DNA of 64,000 bases from Adlercreutzia muris. Lineage in GTDB: Bacteria > Actinomycetota > Coriobacteriia > Coriobacteriales > Eggerthellaceae. The notes under the pieces are model-generated. The model saw only the letters and a program-made list of their open reading frames with translations, did not search any database and had not been told where the DNA came from. A program made the translations under genes and the position numbers. The stretch is from contig NZ_WAJS01000003.1 in the NCBI RefSeq assembly GCF_008831045.1, forward strand, positions 1 to 64,000, in the 5' to 3' direction. Shown piece by piece: positions 1 through 8,373 of this stretch (the first letter of the stretch is position 1; each line of letters begins with the position of its first letter).

Positions 1-240
1 GCGGATCCGGCGCCATGCAGACCGGCTGGCAGAAAGTCGGGGGCGCTTGGTACTATCTGAAGTCCTCGGGCGCCATGGCCACCGGCTGGCAGAAGGTCGG
101 CGGAACCTGGTACTACCTGAGCGGATCCGGCGCCATGCAGACCGGCTGGCAGAAAGTCGGGGGCGCTTGGTACTATCTGAAGTCCTCGGGCGCCATGGCC
201 ACCGGCTGGCAGAAGGTCGGCGGAACCTGGTACTACCTGA
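1..240 (+). repeat. Two exact tandem copies of a 120-bp unit coding cell-wall-binding modules
   Basis: Bases 1-120 and 121-240 are identical at every position, and a diverging third unit begins at 241. Each 120-bp unit encodes two 20-residue aromatic modules that differ slightly from each other (GGAWYYLKSS versus GGTWYYLSGS). Exact identity implies recent expansion or gene conversion, so module number probably varies between strains. The array probably continues left of the window. Confidence 0.95.
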
Positions 241-1943
241 GCGGATCGGGCGCCATGCAGACTAACCGATGGATTGGCAATTATTATGTTGGCTCCTCTG
301 GAGCCATGGCAACAAACGCTTGGATTGGCAACTACTACGTTGGGCCCGATGGAAGATGGGTGCCAGGTTTCAGCAATTCTGACCAGCAGAAGCCTTCTAT
401 TCCGGACAACAATTCCGGCACTGATCAGCCGTCTCGCCCAGCACCTACCCCCTCGCAGCAGCTCGTCCAGCGTGTGGGCAGTTACACCTACAAGGTAAGG
501 CCTATTATTAACGGCACACTAAATACTGTCGTCTTCGTGGAAACCAATAACCCTGATCCCGATAGCTTCTGCTTAGTCGACGAATCGAGCAAATATGCCT
601 CTACGGGGCAAGTTGTCCGCTTCGACAGCCTTGAAACAATTTATGCCGATGTTCAATATACGAACAAGAGCACTCGCCGCATCGCCAACAAGGGCTATCT
701 ATTCGAAAAGGGGAAGTATGAATCTGACGGAGGCGCCCTCAAAGTAATAGCTCTAACTGATGAAATATATACCGAGGGCTATGGCGCCGGCGATACCGGC
801 ATCACAATAGACGTCGGTCCTCTTATGGATGCCGAAGACTACCTTATCAGCACTTACACTAACGACAACGACACTTTCTTCGGAAAGCTAGATGCCGTAC
901 AATCTATACTCAATGATCTTGCGATTTACCCGAAAACTTTGCTAAATACGAGTCAACCAAATGCGAATGCGTATCCGGGGCTTCTTGTTGCACGGTACCC
1001 CGAACTTGAGTTGAAATCGTATATCGAAGGAATGTACGAACATGGAAGCCTCTTCCTCAACCGCGCTTACGGACTCACCCTCGATTCTCTCGGTATGCCG
1101 GGGATGATGGAAGCCGTTGCAAAACGAATTAACCCCTCTTGCGTGATCAAGTCTGGTTCTACTCACGATAAAGTGACCATAAGTTTTAATGGAACTACTA
1201 AGACCTATGGCGGCCAGGGCAATGGTGGCCCAGGCGTGCTGTATTCCGATCTTATTCCCTGGCGATTCAAATTTGATGGCACCGACGTTGGGTTTGGCAC
1301 GAACCTCTCTATGAGCATTCTGCGACAAGCATGGGCTTCCTGTACGGAAAGTTCGGCAGCACGTGCCGAAACATACCTCCATCAGGTCGATGGCGAAAGC
1401 ATGACTGCCACTGTGGGGGAGGGAGGATGGTTGCGGCTTGGCATAGGCCCACGGCCAGCTGAACGAGCCCTGGGCTATGCCACCATGGGGCCGACGGGTA
1501 CCGTAGCCATCGTATCGGAAGGCTGGGTTGACGGGCGTTACATAGATGCCTTCGAAAAGTATCGAGCAGGAGCTACGTTTACCGAATTTCCTAAAGCAAA
1601 TATCGTCGTTCCCAACGTCACATACAAGAGAAAGAGCGGCGACATTACAACGGGAAACGTCACCTATCAATACTTTGCCGAATCCGATGTTTGGTGCGCC
1701 CTCGATTTTTATGAGGCCAGAGAACGGTCAGTATTTCTCTGGTTTAAGCAAGAAGTCGAGGCACTGAAAACCGCATCGCCCAATCTGGTACTCACACGCA
1801 GTCAAGTAGAGCAAATGGTTGCAGAAGGATCTATCGATGGCAAGACCAACGTCACACCTTCTTGTGGGTATATCTACGACGGCAGCGTCGCCCCCGGCAC
1901 CTACAGCGACCATTTGACCGACGGCTGCACCATGTACCTCTAG
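3..1943 (+). CDS. Cell-wall-binding repeat surface protein, 5'-truncated by window edge
   Basis: The reading frame is open from the first complete codon, so the true start lies upstream. The N-terminal 120 or so residues are six short aromatic modules of the choline/cell-wall-binding type (GWQKVGGTWYYL, about 20 aa each); the last two are diverged (WIGNYYVG). A Pro/Ser-rich linker follows (about residues 115-150), then about 490 residues with no domain I recognise. Repeats of this kind normally hold exported proteins on the cell wall, so an extracellular role is inferred; the activity is unknown. The C-terminal region from about 500 to 1900 is visibly AT-richer and uses more A/T-ending codons than the neighbours, suggesting a transferred domain. 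The gene ends at a strong hairpin shared with convergent rubrerythrin. Confidence 0.8.
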   Translation, partial: GSGAMQTGWQKVGGAWYYLKSSGAMATGWQKVGGTWYYLSGSGAMQTGWQKVGGAWYYLKSSGAMATGWQKVGGTWYYLSGSGAMQTNRWIGNYYVGSSGAMATNAWIGNYYVGPDGRWVPGFSNSDQQKPSIPDNNSGTDQPSRPAPTPSQQLVQRVGSYTYKVRPIINGTLNTVVFVETNNPDPDSFCLVDESSKYASTGQVVRFDSLETIYADVQYTNKSTRRIANKGYLFEKGKYESDGGALKVIALTDEIYTEGYGAGDTGITIDVGPLMDAEDYLISTYTNDNDTFFGKLDAVQSILNDLAIYPKTLLNTSQPNANAYPGLLVARYPELELKSYIEGMYEHGSLFLNRAYGLTLDSLGMPGMMEAVAKRINPSCVIKSGSTHDKVTISFNGTTKTYGGQGNGGPGVLYSDLIPWRFKFDGTDVGFGTNLSMSILRQAWASCTESSAARAETYLHQVDGESMTATVGEGGWLRLGIGPRPAERALGYATMGPTGTVAIVSEGWVDGRYIDAFEKYRAGATFTEFPKANIVVPNVTYKRKSGDITTGNVTYQYFAESDVWCALDFYEARERSVFLWFKQEVEALKTASPNLVLTRSQVEQMVAEGSIDGKTNVTPSCGYIYDGSVAPGTYSDHLTDGCTMYL

Positions 1944-2007
1944 GGCCATCCGGGCCTTCTCATCTACGCCCAGGAAAGCTCTTGAAACGTAAATGCGGCC
2001 GTAACAG

Positions 2008-2043
2008 GCAAAGATGACCGTCCTTCGGGACGGTCATCTTTGC
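2008..2043. terminator. Bidirectional terminator hairpin
   Basis: A perfect 16-bp stem (GCAAAGATGACCGTCC and its complement) closes a TTCG tetraloop. It lies between the convergent surface-protein and rubrerythrin genes and carries A/T-rich flanks on both arms, so it can serve both transcripts. Confidence 0.9.
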
Positions 2044-2066
2044 AATGCGCGTTTTCCGCAACAGGT

Positions 2067-2675
2067 TTAGAACTTGCGGAACTTGTCGGCCGGGGTGAAG
2101 CAGATGGGGCACTTCTCGAAGTCGTCGCCCTTGTGGATGTAGCCGCAGATGGGGCACAGGTAGTAGGCCTCGTCGGTGGGAGCGTCGATGTTGTTGTAGG
2201 CGTCCATGTACAGCTCGGCGTGCACGGCCTCGGCCAGCTTGGCGCGGGTGAACACCATCTCGGCCTTCTTGTTGCCCTCGTCGATGGCGACCTTGATGAA
2301 GTTCGGGTACATGTCGGAGGTCTCGTAGATCTCGCCCAGAGCGCCGGCGATGAGGTTCAGGTCGGTGGCGATGCCCTCGGCCTCGGGGGCGGCGGGACGC
2401 TCGTAGCCCGGCTCCATCTCGGCGATCACGCCGGCCTCCAGGCCGATGTGGATCTGCTCGGCGGCGCTGGTGGCCTCGAACAGGCGGGCGATCTGGTCGA
2501 AGCCCTGCTCCTTGGCGGCCACGGCGCAGGCGGCGTACTTGGCGGAAGCGCCGGTCTCGCCGCAGACGGCGGCCTTCAGGTTCTCCAGAGTGGTGCCCAC
2601 CTCGGTAATGGCCTCGGGAACCACGTTGAAGTTGCTGGAGTTCTCAGCGGTAGGAATAACGTCACGCAGATTCAT
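2067..2675 (-). CDS. rbr: Rubrerythrin
   Basis: A 202-residue cytosolic peroxide-scavenging diiron protein of anaerobes, which reduces H2O2 with electrons passed through its rubredoxin site. The N-terminal three quarters is the ferritin-like helical domain with conserved Glu residues (for example AAEQIH and EAVHAELY). The C-terminus carries a rubredoxin-type Fe(Cys)4 site, CPICGYIHKG followed by CPICFTPADKF. The start MNLRDV was chosen over the longer frame because AGAAGGAG sits 7 bases upstream and the family begins here. The gene stands alone, with its own promoter at about 2733-2760 and a shared terminator. Confidence 0.93.
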   Translation of the reverse strand: MNLRDVIPTAENSSNFNVVPEAITEVGTTLENLKAAVCGETGASAKYAACAVAAKEQGFDQIARLFEATSAAEQIHIGLEAGVIAEMEPGYERPAAPEAEGIATDLNLIAGALGEIYETSDMYPNFIKVAIDEGNKKAEMVFTRAKLAEAVHAELYMDAYNNIDAPTDEAYYLCPICGYIHKGDDFEKCPICFTPADKFRKF

Positions 2676-2732
2676 GGAATCGCTCCTTCTGACTCGTCTT
2701 CTTGTTTCGGCCACCCGAAAATGGCAGCGATC

Positions 2733-2760
2733 ATTATAGTACGAAGATATTGCGTGAAAC
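2733..2760 (-). promoter_or_regulatory. Sigma70-type promoter of the rubrerythrin gene
   Basis: Read on the minus strand there is a consensus TATAAT at 2738-2733, preceded after 16 bases by a GTTTCA -35-like hexamer at 2760-2755. The predicted start near 2726 leaves a leader of about 50 bases before the ribosome-binding site. Confidence 0.55.
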
Positions 2761-2948
2761 CTCAAAGCAACATTTCCCGTCCCCTTTTCACAGGGGGAAC
2801 ACGGGAGCCGCCCGCTGACCGCGCATAGGCTCCGCACCAAAGGCCATTATGGGTGCGCGCCCTGGATTTTCCTTGGGGACATGCCCATCCGTTGCGGTTT
2901 CGTAGCATACTGGGCCCAGCATCTGGCATCCGCGAGAAAGAGGCAGCT

Positions 2949-4421
2949 GTGGAACGAAACGTGGCCTGGAAGCAATACGACGAGACGGCCCTGGCCGAGC
3001 TGGAGGCGCTGGCCGCCGACTATATCGACTTCATTTCGGAGAACAAGACCGAGCGGGAATGCGCCACGGCAGCCATCGCCGCCGCCGAGAACGCCGGCTA
3101 CGACTCCCTGGCCGACTGCATCGCCGCCGGCACCCCGGTGGGCCCGGGCAGCAAGCTGTGGGCTTGCGCCCAGGGCAAGGCCGTCGTGCTCGTGCACGTA
3201 GGCAGCGAGCCCCTGGCTGCGGGCCTGAACATCCTGGGAGCCCACATCGACTCGCCGCGCCTGGACATCAAGCAGAACCCGCTGTACGAGGCCAACGACT
3301 TCGCGCTTCTGGACACCCATTACTACGGCGGCATCAAGAACTACCAGTGGACGGCCCTGCCCCTGGCCCTGCACGGCGTGGTGGCGCAAACCGACGGCAC
3401 CGTGGTGGAGGTGAACATCGGCGAGGACCCCGCCGACCCGGTGTTCTGCGTGACCGACCTTCTTCCGCACCTGGGCGCCCAGCAGCTGGATAAGAAGGGC
3501 GCGAAGGTGGTGGAGGGCGAGGACCTGGACGTGCTCGTAGGCAACCGCCCGCTGGTGGAGGCGGCGGCCACCAACACGGACACGGATGCCGAAGCTGCCG
3601 AGGGCACCGAGCCCGAGGAGGCCGCCGAAGCTACGGGCGAGACGGCCGGCAAGGACCCGGTGAAGGCCCACGTGCTGTCGCTTCTGGCCGACAAGTACGG
3701 CATTGCCGAGGAGGACTTCCTCTCCGCCGAGCTGGAAGTGGTGCCGGCCGGCCGTGCCCGCGATTTGGGGCTGGACCGCTCCATGGTCATCGGCTACGGC
3801 CAGGACGACCGCGTCTGCGCCTACACGTCGCTGGCGGCCCAGCTGGCCCTGGGCGATGATGTGCCCGCCCGCACCGCCGTGTGCGTGCTGGTGGACAAGG
3901 AGGAGATCGGCAGCGTGGGCGCCTCGGGCATGGCATCGATGTTCTTCGAGAACACCATCGCCGAGATCATGGCCCTGGCCGGAGAAGACGGCCCCTTGGC
4001 CCTGCGCCGGGCGCTGACCCGTTCCCGCATGCTGTCCTCGGATGTGTCCGCCGGCTTCGACCCGGCCTACGCGAGCGTCTACGAGGCGAAGAACTCCGCC
4101 TACCTGGGCCGCGGCCTCGTGTTCAACAAGTACACCGGAGCCCGCGGCAAGAGCGGCTCCAACGACGCCTCAGCCGAGTACGTGGCCCTCGTGCGCCGCA
4201 TCATGGACGATGCGCACGTGAGCTTCCAGACCGCCGAGCTCGGTCGCGTGGATGCGGGCGGCGGCGGAACCATCGCCTATATCCCCGCGAAGTACGGCAT
4301 GGACGTCATCGATTCGGGCGTAGCCGTGCTCTCCATGCACGCCCCCTGGGAAGTGACGAGCAAGGCCGACATCTACGAGGCCCGTCGCGGCTACGAGGCC
4401 TTCCTGCGCGACGCGTCGTAA
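2949..4421 (+). CDS. M18 family zinc aminopeptidase
   Basis: A 490-residue cytosolic metallo-aminopeptidase that removes N-terminal residues from peptides (M18, aspartyl/leucyl aminopeptidase I family). Visible family signatures are GAHIDSPRLD (metal-binding His/Asp), DKEEIGS (catalytic Glu), SNDASAEY, and SMHAPWEVTSKAD (C-terminal metal His). GTG at 2949 is chosen because a purine-rich AGAAAGAGG site precedes it and upstream residues of the longer frame are not protein-like. It is longer than most family members because of a low-complexity acidic Ala/Glu/Thr insertion at about residues 203-238. It is monocistronic, with a terminator at 4483. Confidence 0.9.
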   Translation: MERNVAWKQYDETALAELEALAADYIDFISENKTERECATAAIAAAENAGYDSLADCIAAGTPVGPGSKLWACAQGKAVVLVHVGSEPLAAGLNILGAHIDSPRLDIKQNPLYEANDFALLDTHYYGGIKNYQWTALPLALHGVVAQTDGTVVEVNIGEDPADPVFCVTDLLPHLGAQQLDKKGAKVVEGEDLDVLVGNRPLVEAAATNTDTDAEAAEGTEPEEAAEATGETAGKDPVKAHVLSLLADKYGIAEEDFLSAELEVVPAGRARDLGLDRSMVIGYGQDDRVCAYTSLAAQLALGDDVPARTAVCVLVDKEEIGSVGASGMASMFFENTIAEIMALAGEDGPLALRRALTRSRMLSSDVSAGFDPAYASVYEAKNSAYLGRGLVFNKYTGARGKSGSNDASAEYVALVRRIMDDAHVSFQTAELGRVDAGGGGTIAYIPAKYGMDVIDSGVAVLSMHAPWEVTSKADIYEARRGYEAFLRDAS

Positions 4422-4482
4422 GGGCTCGCCCCCCCGCATCACGCGGCGGCGGCCGCTCCGGATTCAACAACCCCGCCTATGC

Positions 4483-4511
4483 AGAAGGGCTCCCCCACAG
4501 GGAGCCCTTCT
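4483..4511 (+). terminator. Rho-independent terminator after the M18 gene
   Basis: A perfect 12-bp stem, AGAAGGGCTCCC and its complement, closes a 5-base loop and is followed by CGGTTTC. It also lies downstream of the convergent lipoprotein gene. Confidence 0.85.
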
Positions 4512-4588
4512 CGGTTTCATATCGTGACGACGCGCGCCTCTGGCGCTACTGCGCCGCAACGGCCCACGCCCCTACGCAGCCCATGCCC

Positions 4589-5419
4589 CTATTCCGCAGC
4601 CTCCTCGGCCCAGGGGCTCGCGTATACGGCATAGCTGGCGAACTCGGGGGCACCCACGGCGTAGATGTCGTAGCCGGCGGCCTGGCCCGGCTCGGTGTCG
4701 ACGATCTTGAAGAAGCCGCCCTCGATCTTGCCGTCCTTATCGAGCAGGATCACATCGACTCGCGACTGGGTAGCGCCGTCAAGCTGCTCGCTCGCGGTCA
4801 CGGTGCCCGTGAACTCCTTGGCGCCGAACTGGGTGTCGGCAGCTCCCCCGTCGGCGACGGCGTACACATCGGCCAGCTTCTGCTCGGTGGCCTGCCAAGA
4901 GCCCTCGGGGGTCGTGATGGCGAAGTCCACCGTCGCGGGCTTGGCGCTCGTCGTGGAGTCGGCGCCCTTGCTCGCCGTGGAGCCGGCCACATAGGAATAG
5001 TAATAGGTGGAATCCGGCAGCACGCCAGGCGTCTCGATGGTCTCGTCGAAGATCACGTTGCCGGCATCGTCCTTGCCGACCACTTCGATGACGGGATCCA
5101 CCGCCTCGACGGTCTTGTTCGGATTCTGCACCTTCACGGCAAAGTCGACCATGCCGTTGTCAGCAGCGAACCAGCCGGAATCGACGATCTGGAGTGCGGC
5201 GGGGTTGGCTGCTTCCTGTTCGGCCGTGGCCTTGTCCGCCTGCTCGTCGACTGCCGCTTGCTCGGCCGCTGGACCCTCGTCCTGCACCTGCTCGACTGCC
5301 CGCTCGGACCCAGCGGGGGCCGCCTGGCCAGTCGGTTCCGCGCATCCGGCCAAACTCAGGGCGAACAAGCCCGCGAAGGCCGCCATGCCTATGTTCCTCA
5401 GCTTCATTGTCATCACCAT
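4589..5419 (-). CDS. Exported lipoprotein of unknown function
   Basis: 276 residues. The N-terminus is a lipoprotein signal, a positively charged start and hydrophobic core ending in LSLAGC, so the mature protein should be lipid-anchored on the outer face of the membrane at that Cys. An Ala/Glu/Gln-rich linker follows (about 30-65), then an Ig-like beta-rich region: DSGWFAADNGMVDFAVKVQN and GVLPDSTYYYSY resemble the FxxK-type extracellular domain in which a residue pair marks a strand edge. The start is ambiguous among three nearby Met/Val codons (5419, 5413, 5407), and no strong ribosome-binding site separates them. No neighbour suggests a partner. The function is not recognised. Confidence 0.72.
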   Translation of the reverse strand: MVMTMKLRNIGMAAFAGLFALSLAGCAEPTGQAAPAGSERAVEQVQDEGPAAEQAAVDEQADKATAEQEAANPAALQIVDSGWFAADNGMVDFAVKVQNPNKTVEAVDPVIEVVGKDDAGNVIFDETIETPGVLPDSTYYYSYVAGSTASKGADSTTSAKPATVDFAITTPEGSWQATEQKLADVYAVADGGAADTQFGAKEFTGTVTASEQLDGATQSRVDVILLDKDGKIEGGFFKIVDTEPGQAAGYDIYAVGAPEFASYAVYASPWAEEAAE

Positions 5420-6081
5420 TCTCGCGTCGGCTCTTCTCTTGAAATACCGTACCGGCGCCCGTGTGTCGCGCGCCAACATGCCCAAAGACCCACAGCGGCG
5501 CTCTCGCGTGGCCGTAGCATCTCTTGAGCCTGCGAGTAAATGATTACCCCTGCTATGGGCGAATCGGAGGCGCAGGCCCTCTTCGTAGCCCCTGCGCCAC
5601 GGCATTGTTTCTGTTGAAATCGCCGCGTCAACGGCGGGAAATCTACAGGAGAAAGGTAATGGTTAACGACATGTCAACCTGGATATCACCCCTCCCCGAG
5701 AGATGGGGCGCAGGCGCCGTCCCCGAAAAACACGAAAGCCCGCGGGAGGGGGAATCCGCGGGCCTCATGTTGTGGCGACAGCGAGACGAGGAGAAGCTGC
5801 GCCACCCAGTAAAACAAGAAGAGAGGAGGTGTCGTCAGGCACGAGGCTCATCGGAAGGCTCTCGCCTTCTCGGAAGTTCCCTGCCCCTTCCGACGAAAGT
5901 TATATTACGTTAACTTCTTCTAGGTCGCAAGAGTGTTAGCTATGGTTTACATTTTCTCCACAAGTACCCCGCAACAAGAGTTTCGCAGCTTTTCTCCCCC
6001 GCTCTTTCCTGCTGCGGCAGCGATTTGTCACGGGAACATGGACGCTTATTTACGCGACGGTAACTATAGGCTTTGCAGACC

Positions 6082-6109
6082 TTGTTCCTCAGAGATTGCG
6101 CCCTATACT
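6082..6109 (+). promoter_or_regulatory. Candidate promoter with no protein gene downstream
   Basis: TTGTTC at 6082-6087 and TATACT at 6104-6109 are separated by 16 bases, a good vegetative-promoter arrangement. The next downstream signal on this strand is the hairpin series ending at about 6297, so it may drive a short untranslated RNA. Confidence 0.45.
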
Positions 6110-6115
6110 GCGATC

Positions 6116-6297
6116 AGCGAAACGGAAAAGAGCTGAAATCCTCCTGTATCTTTCCTCTTTCCCTTTCCTTTCCTTCTTCTCTCTTTTGGAAGCGGGCATC
6201 CCCTCAACAGGCCCGCTTCCCCGAGAACGAGATCTCCCCAATCCGTTCTCGAACCCCTGCAAGAGGCGGCCCTTCCCAGGCCGCCTCGCTTCTTTTC
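6116..6297 (+). ncRNA. Candidate small structured RNA
   Basis: Between the promoter-like pair and a terminator the predicted transcript is about 180 nt. Its 3' half contains three stems in a row: GGAAGCGGGC with its complement (10 bp, 6188-6220), CGAGAACG (8 bp, 6222-6251), and GAGGCGGCC (9 bp, 6263-6287) followed by a T-rich run. The 5' half is a polypyrimidine stretch. It matches no RNA family I recognise (not tmRNA, RNase P or SRP). It could also be the leader of a lost gene. Confidence 0.3.
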
Positions 6298-6418
6298 TAT
6301 GGGATAAACGGCGCCGGGAATCCAAGGGGGTGGGGCTCCCCGAGCTTGTTCTCAGAGGCACTCTCCATGGGAATACAGCCCGTCCCTTGCTCGGCCACGG
6401 CGAGTTCGACGATGCGTG

Positions 6419-6724
6419 CTACGATGCCTTGACGGGAGGCTCCTCGCCCAGAATGGCCAGGGCCCGCTTGTAGCCGCCGGAACCGTAGCTGAGGCACTTC
6501 GACACGCGGGCGATGGTAGTGGCCGAGGCGCCCGTTTCCGCCTCGATGGCCGCATAGGACTTCCCCGCCGCCAGCAGGCGCGCCACCAGCAGGCGCTGGG
6601 AGGTCTCGCGAATCTCACGCACAGTGAACAAATCCTCCAGCAGGGCGAAAACGTCATCGGGCTCGTCAAGCGTCGCCAAAACCGTCAGCAGGTCATCCAC
6701 GTCCGCCGTGCGAATATCAGCCAT
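6419..6724 (-). CDS. YerC/YecD-family TrpR-like DNA-binding protein
   Basis: 101 residues, the usual length of this family. The helix-turn-helix is the TrpR-type segment at about residues 50-75 (AAGKSYAAIEAETGASATTI), preceded by helices containing REIRETSQRLLVARLL. The protein should bind DNA as a small cytosolic repressor; the effector is unknown for most members and no Trp genes are in the window. GGGAGGAAG lies 3 bases before ATG. It is monocistronic as far as can be seen. Confidence 0.85.
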   Translation of the reverse strand: MADIRTADVDDLLTVLATLDEPDDVFALLEDLFTVREIRETSQRLLVARLLAAGKSYAAIEAETGASATTIARVSKCLSYGSGGYKRALAILGEEPPVKAS

Positions 6725-6900
6725 CGACTTCCTCCCATACCTCGCAAGCCCGCAAGCTTGCCGCCAGCCTTTTATCAGTACAGACCATTGTACTCCAACG
6801 CGCTAAAGCGATGGAGCAGGGGACAAGGGACTCCGGAGAAATCAGATGTACTACCCCGCGCCAGCACCTCTGGGCCCTTAACAGCCGGCAAGTACCTTGA

Positions 6901-6953
6901 TGCCACTTTTACGTCGGAATAATTGGCATTTGTGCCACTTTTCAGGCGGAATA
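6901..6953 (+). repeat. Pair of direct repeats upstream of the first DUF4143 ATPase
   Basis: Two 21-bp copies of TGCCACTTTT-N4-CGGAATA at 6901-6921 and 6933-6953, 32 bp apart, which is about three helical turns. They lie 66 bp before the ATPase start, where a promoter or operator is expected, and look like binding sites for one protein on one face of DNA. The intervening TTGGCA is an inverted half of the TGCCA end. Confidence 0.65.
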
Positions 6954-7018
6954 CTCCATTTCTCCTGGCAAAGCATGCGCGCTCATGGTAACCTCCCTAC
7001 CATGGAAAGGAGGTCTCT

Positions 7019-8335
7019 ATGGAACGATTCGCCATGAAAGATCTCATCGCCTGGAAAAACTCCCCACGGCGCCGGCCGTTGCTCGTGCAAGGCGCGCGAC
7101 AGGTAGGAAAGACCTGGCTCATCAAAGAGTTCGGCCGCGCCAACTTCAGCGCCGTAGCCCACGTGAACTTCCTCGAAGACGAAGCCATGGGGCGGCAATT
7201 CGATGGCGAGCTGGCCCCATCCCGCTTGCTCGACGCCATAAGCTTGTACACGGGCGTCAATGCCAAAGACCCCGAAACGCTTGTCGTGCTCGACGAAATA
7301 CAGGAGTGTCCCCGAGCGCTCACCGCCCTGAAAACCTTCGCCGAGCGCAGCCCCAAGACAGCGCTCGTGGCGGCGGGGTCGCTTTTGGGCGTCGCCCTCC
7401 ACCGAGGCACCTCCTTCCCCGTGGGAAAAGTCGACCATCTGTTCATCTACCCCATGACTTTCGACGAGTACCTGCTGGCGACAGGCAACGAACCTATGCT
7501 TCGCGCGCTGGAAGACGCCGACTTTGACTTGGTCGACTCCCTCTCCGAGCGCTATATCGAGCAGTTGCGCAACTACTACTTCGTCGGCGGCATGCCCGAA
7601 GTCGTCCAGACGTTTGCGGACACAGGCAGCTTCGGCGAAACGCGCAAGCAGCAGAACCGACTTTTGTTCGACTACGAGCACGACTTCTCCAAATACGCCG
7701 ACGCCTCTCTGGCGGAAAAGATTCGTCTCGTGTGGAACTCGGCCCCCAGACAGCTCGCCCGCGAGAACAAGAAGTTCGTCTACTCAGCCGTGCGCACGGG
7801 AGCCCGCGCCCGCGGCTACGAAGAGGCCATCCAATGGCTCGTCGATGCCGGGCTGCTCCTGCGGGTCAACCGCATCGCGAAGCCGGAGTTGCCCCCGGCC
7901 TCCTACGAGGACAGGAACGCCTTCAAAATCTACCTGCTCGACGTGGGACTTCTCGGCGCCGCCAGTCGGCTCGACGCCTCGGTTCTCGTCGAAGGTCACG
8001 AGCTTTTCTCCGAGTTCAAGGGCGCTCTTACGGAGAACTATGTGTGCCAGGAGCTGGTGGCTTCGGGGAAGGCAACTCCCTACTACTGGTCGGCCGAGAA
8101 CTCCTCGGGCGAGGTCGACTTCGTATACGACTACGGCCGCTCGGTTGTAGCAGTTGAGGCGAAGGCAGCTACGAACCTGAAGGCGAAGAGCCTTCGATTG
8201 TTCGTGGAGCGCAACCGCCTCGGTCGGGGGCTGCGCCTCTCGCTTTCCCCCTTCAAGGAGCAGGACTGGGTGGTGAACCTCCCCCTCTACGCCGCGGGCC
8301 TGCTTCCCGATTGGTTCGCACGATTTGTAAGCTAG
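7019..8335 (+). CDS. AAA-type ATPase with DUF4143 domain
   Basis: 438 residues. The N-terminal AAA_14 ATP-binding domain has Walker A GARQVGKT (about residues 26-33) and Walker B TLVVLDEIQE (about 89-98), then the sensor-like segment ALVAAGS. The C-terminal DUF4143 region ends in a restriction-endonuclease-like motif, SGEVDFVYDY followed by VVAVEAKAA, with the D...E-x-K arrangement of PD-(D/E)XK nucleases. Family members are common, often multicopy, and their biological role is not established. The start is supported by AAAGGAGGT 5 bases upstream. A second family member is encoded at 28561. Confidence 0.88.
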   Translation: MERFAMKDLIAWKNSPRRRPLLVQGARQVGKTWLIKEFGRANFSAVAHVNFLEDEAMGRQFDGELAPSRLLDAISLYTGVNAKDPETLVVLDEIQECPRALTALKTFAERSPKTALVAAGSLLGVALHRGTSFPVGKVDHLFIYPMTFDEYLLATGNEPMLRALEDADFDLVDSLSERYIEQLRNYYFVGGMPEVVQTFADTGSFGETRKQQNRLLFDYEHDFSKYADASLAEKIRLVWNSAPRQLARENKKFVYSAVRTGARARGYEEAIQWLVDAGLLLRVNRIAKPELPPASYEDRNAFKIYLLDVGLLGAASRLDASVLVEGHELFSEFKGALTENYVCQELVASGKATPYYWSAENSSGEVDFVYDYGRSVVAVEAKAATNLKAKSLRLFVERNRLGRGLRLSLSPFKEQDWVVNLPLYAAGLLPDWFARFVS

Positions 8336-8373
8336 GGATGCAGAAGTTTCTCAGAGAACCCCTTCGCAACCTT

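Larger units (their letters stand above)
5420..6418. other. 1-kb intergenic region with several RNA hairpins but no convincing gene
   Basis: No open frame here looks like protein. Visible signals are a short open frame with a good ribosome-binding site (AGGAGAAAGG before ATG at 5659); an 8-bp GC hairpin at 5738-5763; a promoter-like pair at 6082-6109; a long pyrimidine tract at 6140-6187; and three consecutive hairpins at 6188-6220, 6222-6251 and 6263-6287, the last followed by TTCTTTTCT. The rest shows nothing I can assign. Confidence 0.6.

Noticed and set aside
5524-5913. 129-codon frame in the 5.4-6.4 kb intergenic region
   Set aside because: Highly charged, no recognisable fold, and includes hairpin arms; only the internal ATG at 5659 has a ribosome site, so it is treated as a possible leader.
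6188-6287. CRISPR or T-box interpretation of the three hairpins
   Set aside because: The stems differ in sequence and size, there are no equal spacers, and I see no T-box or specifier sequence.
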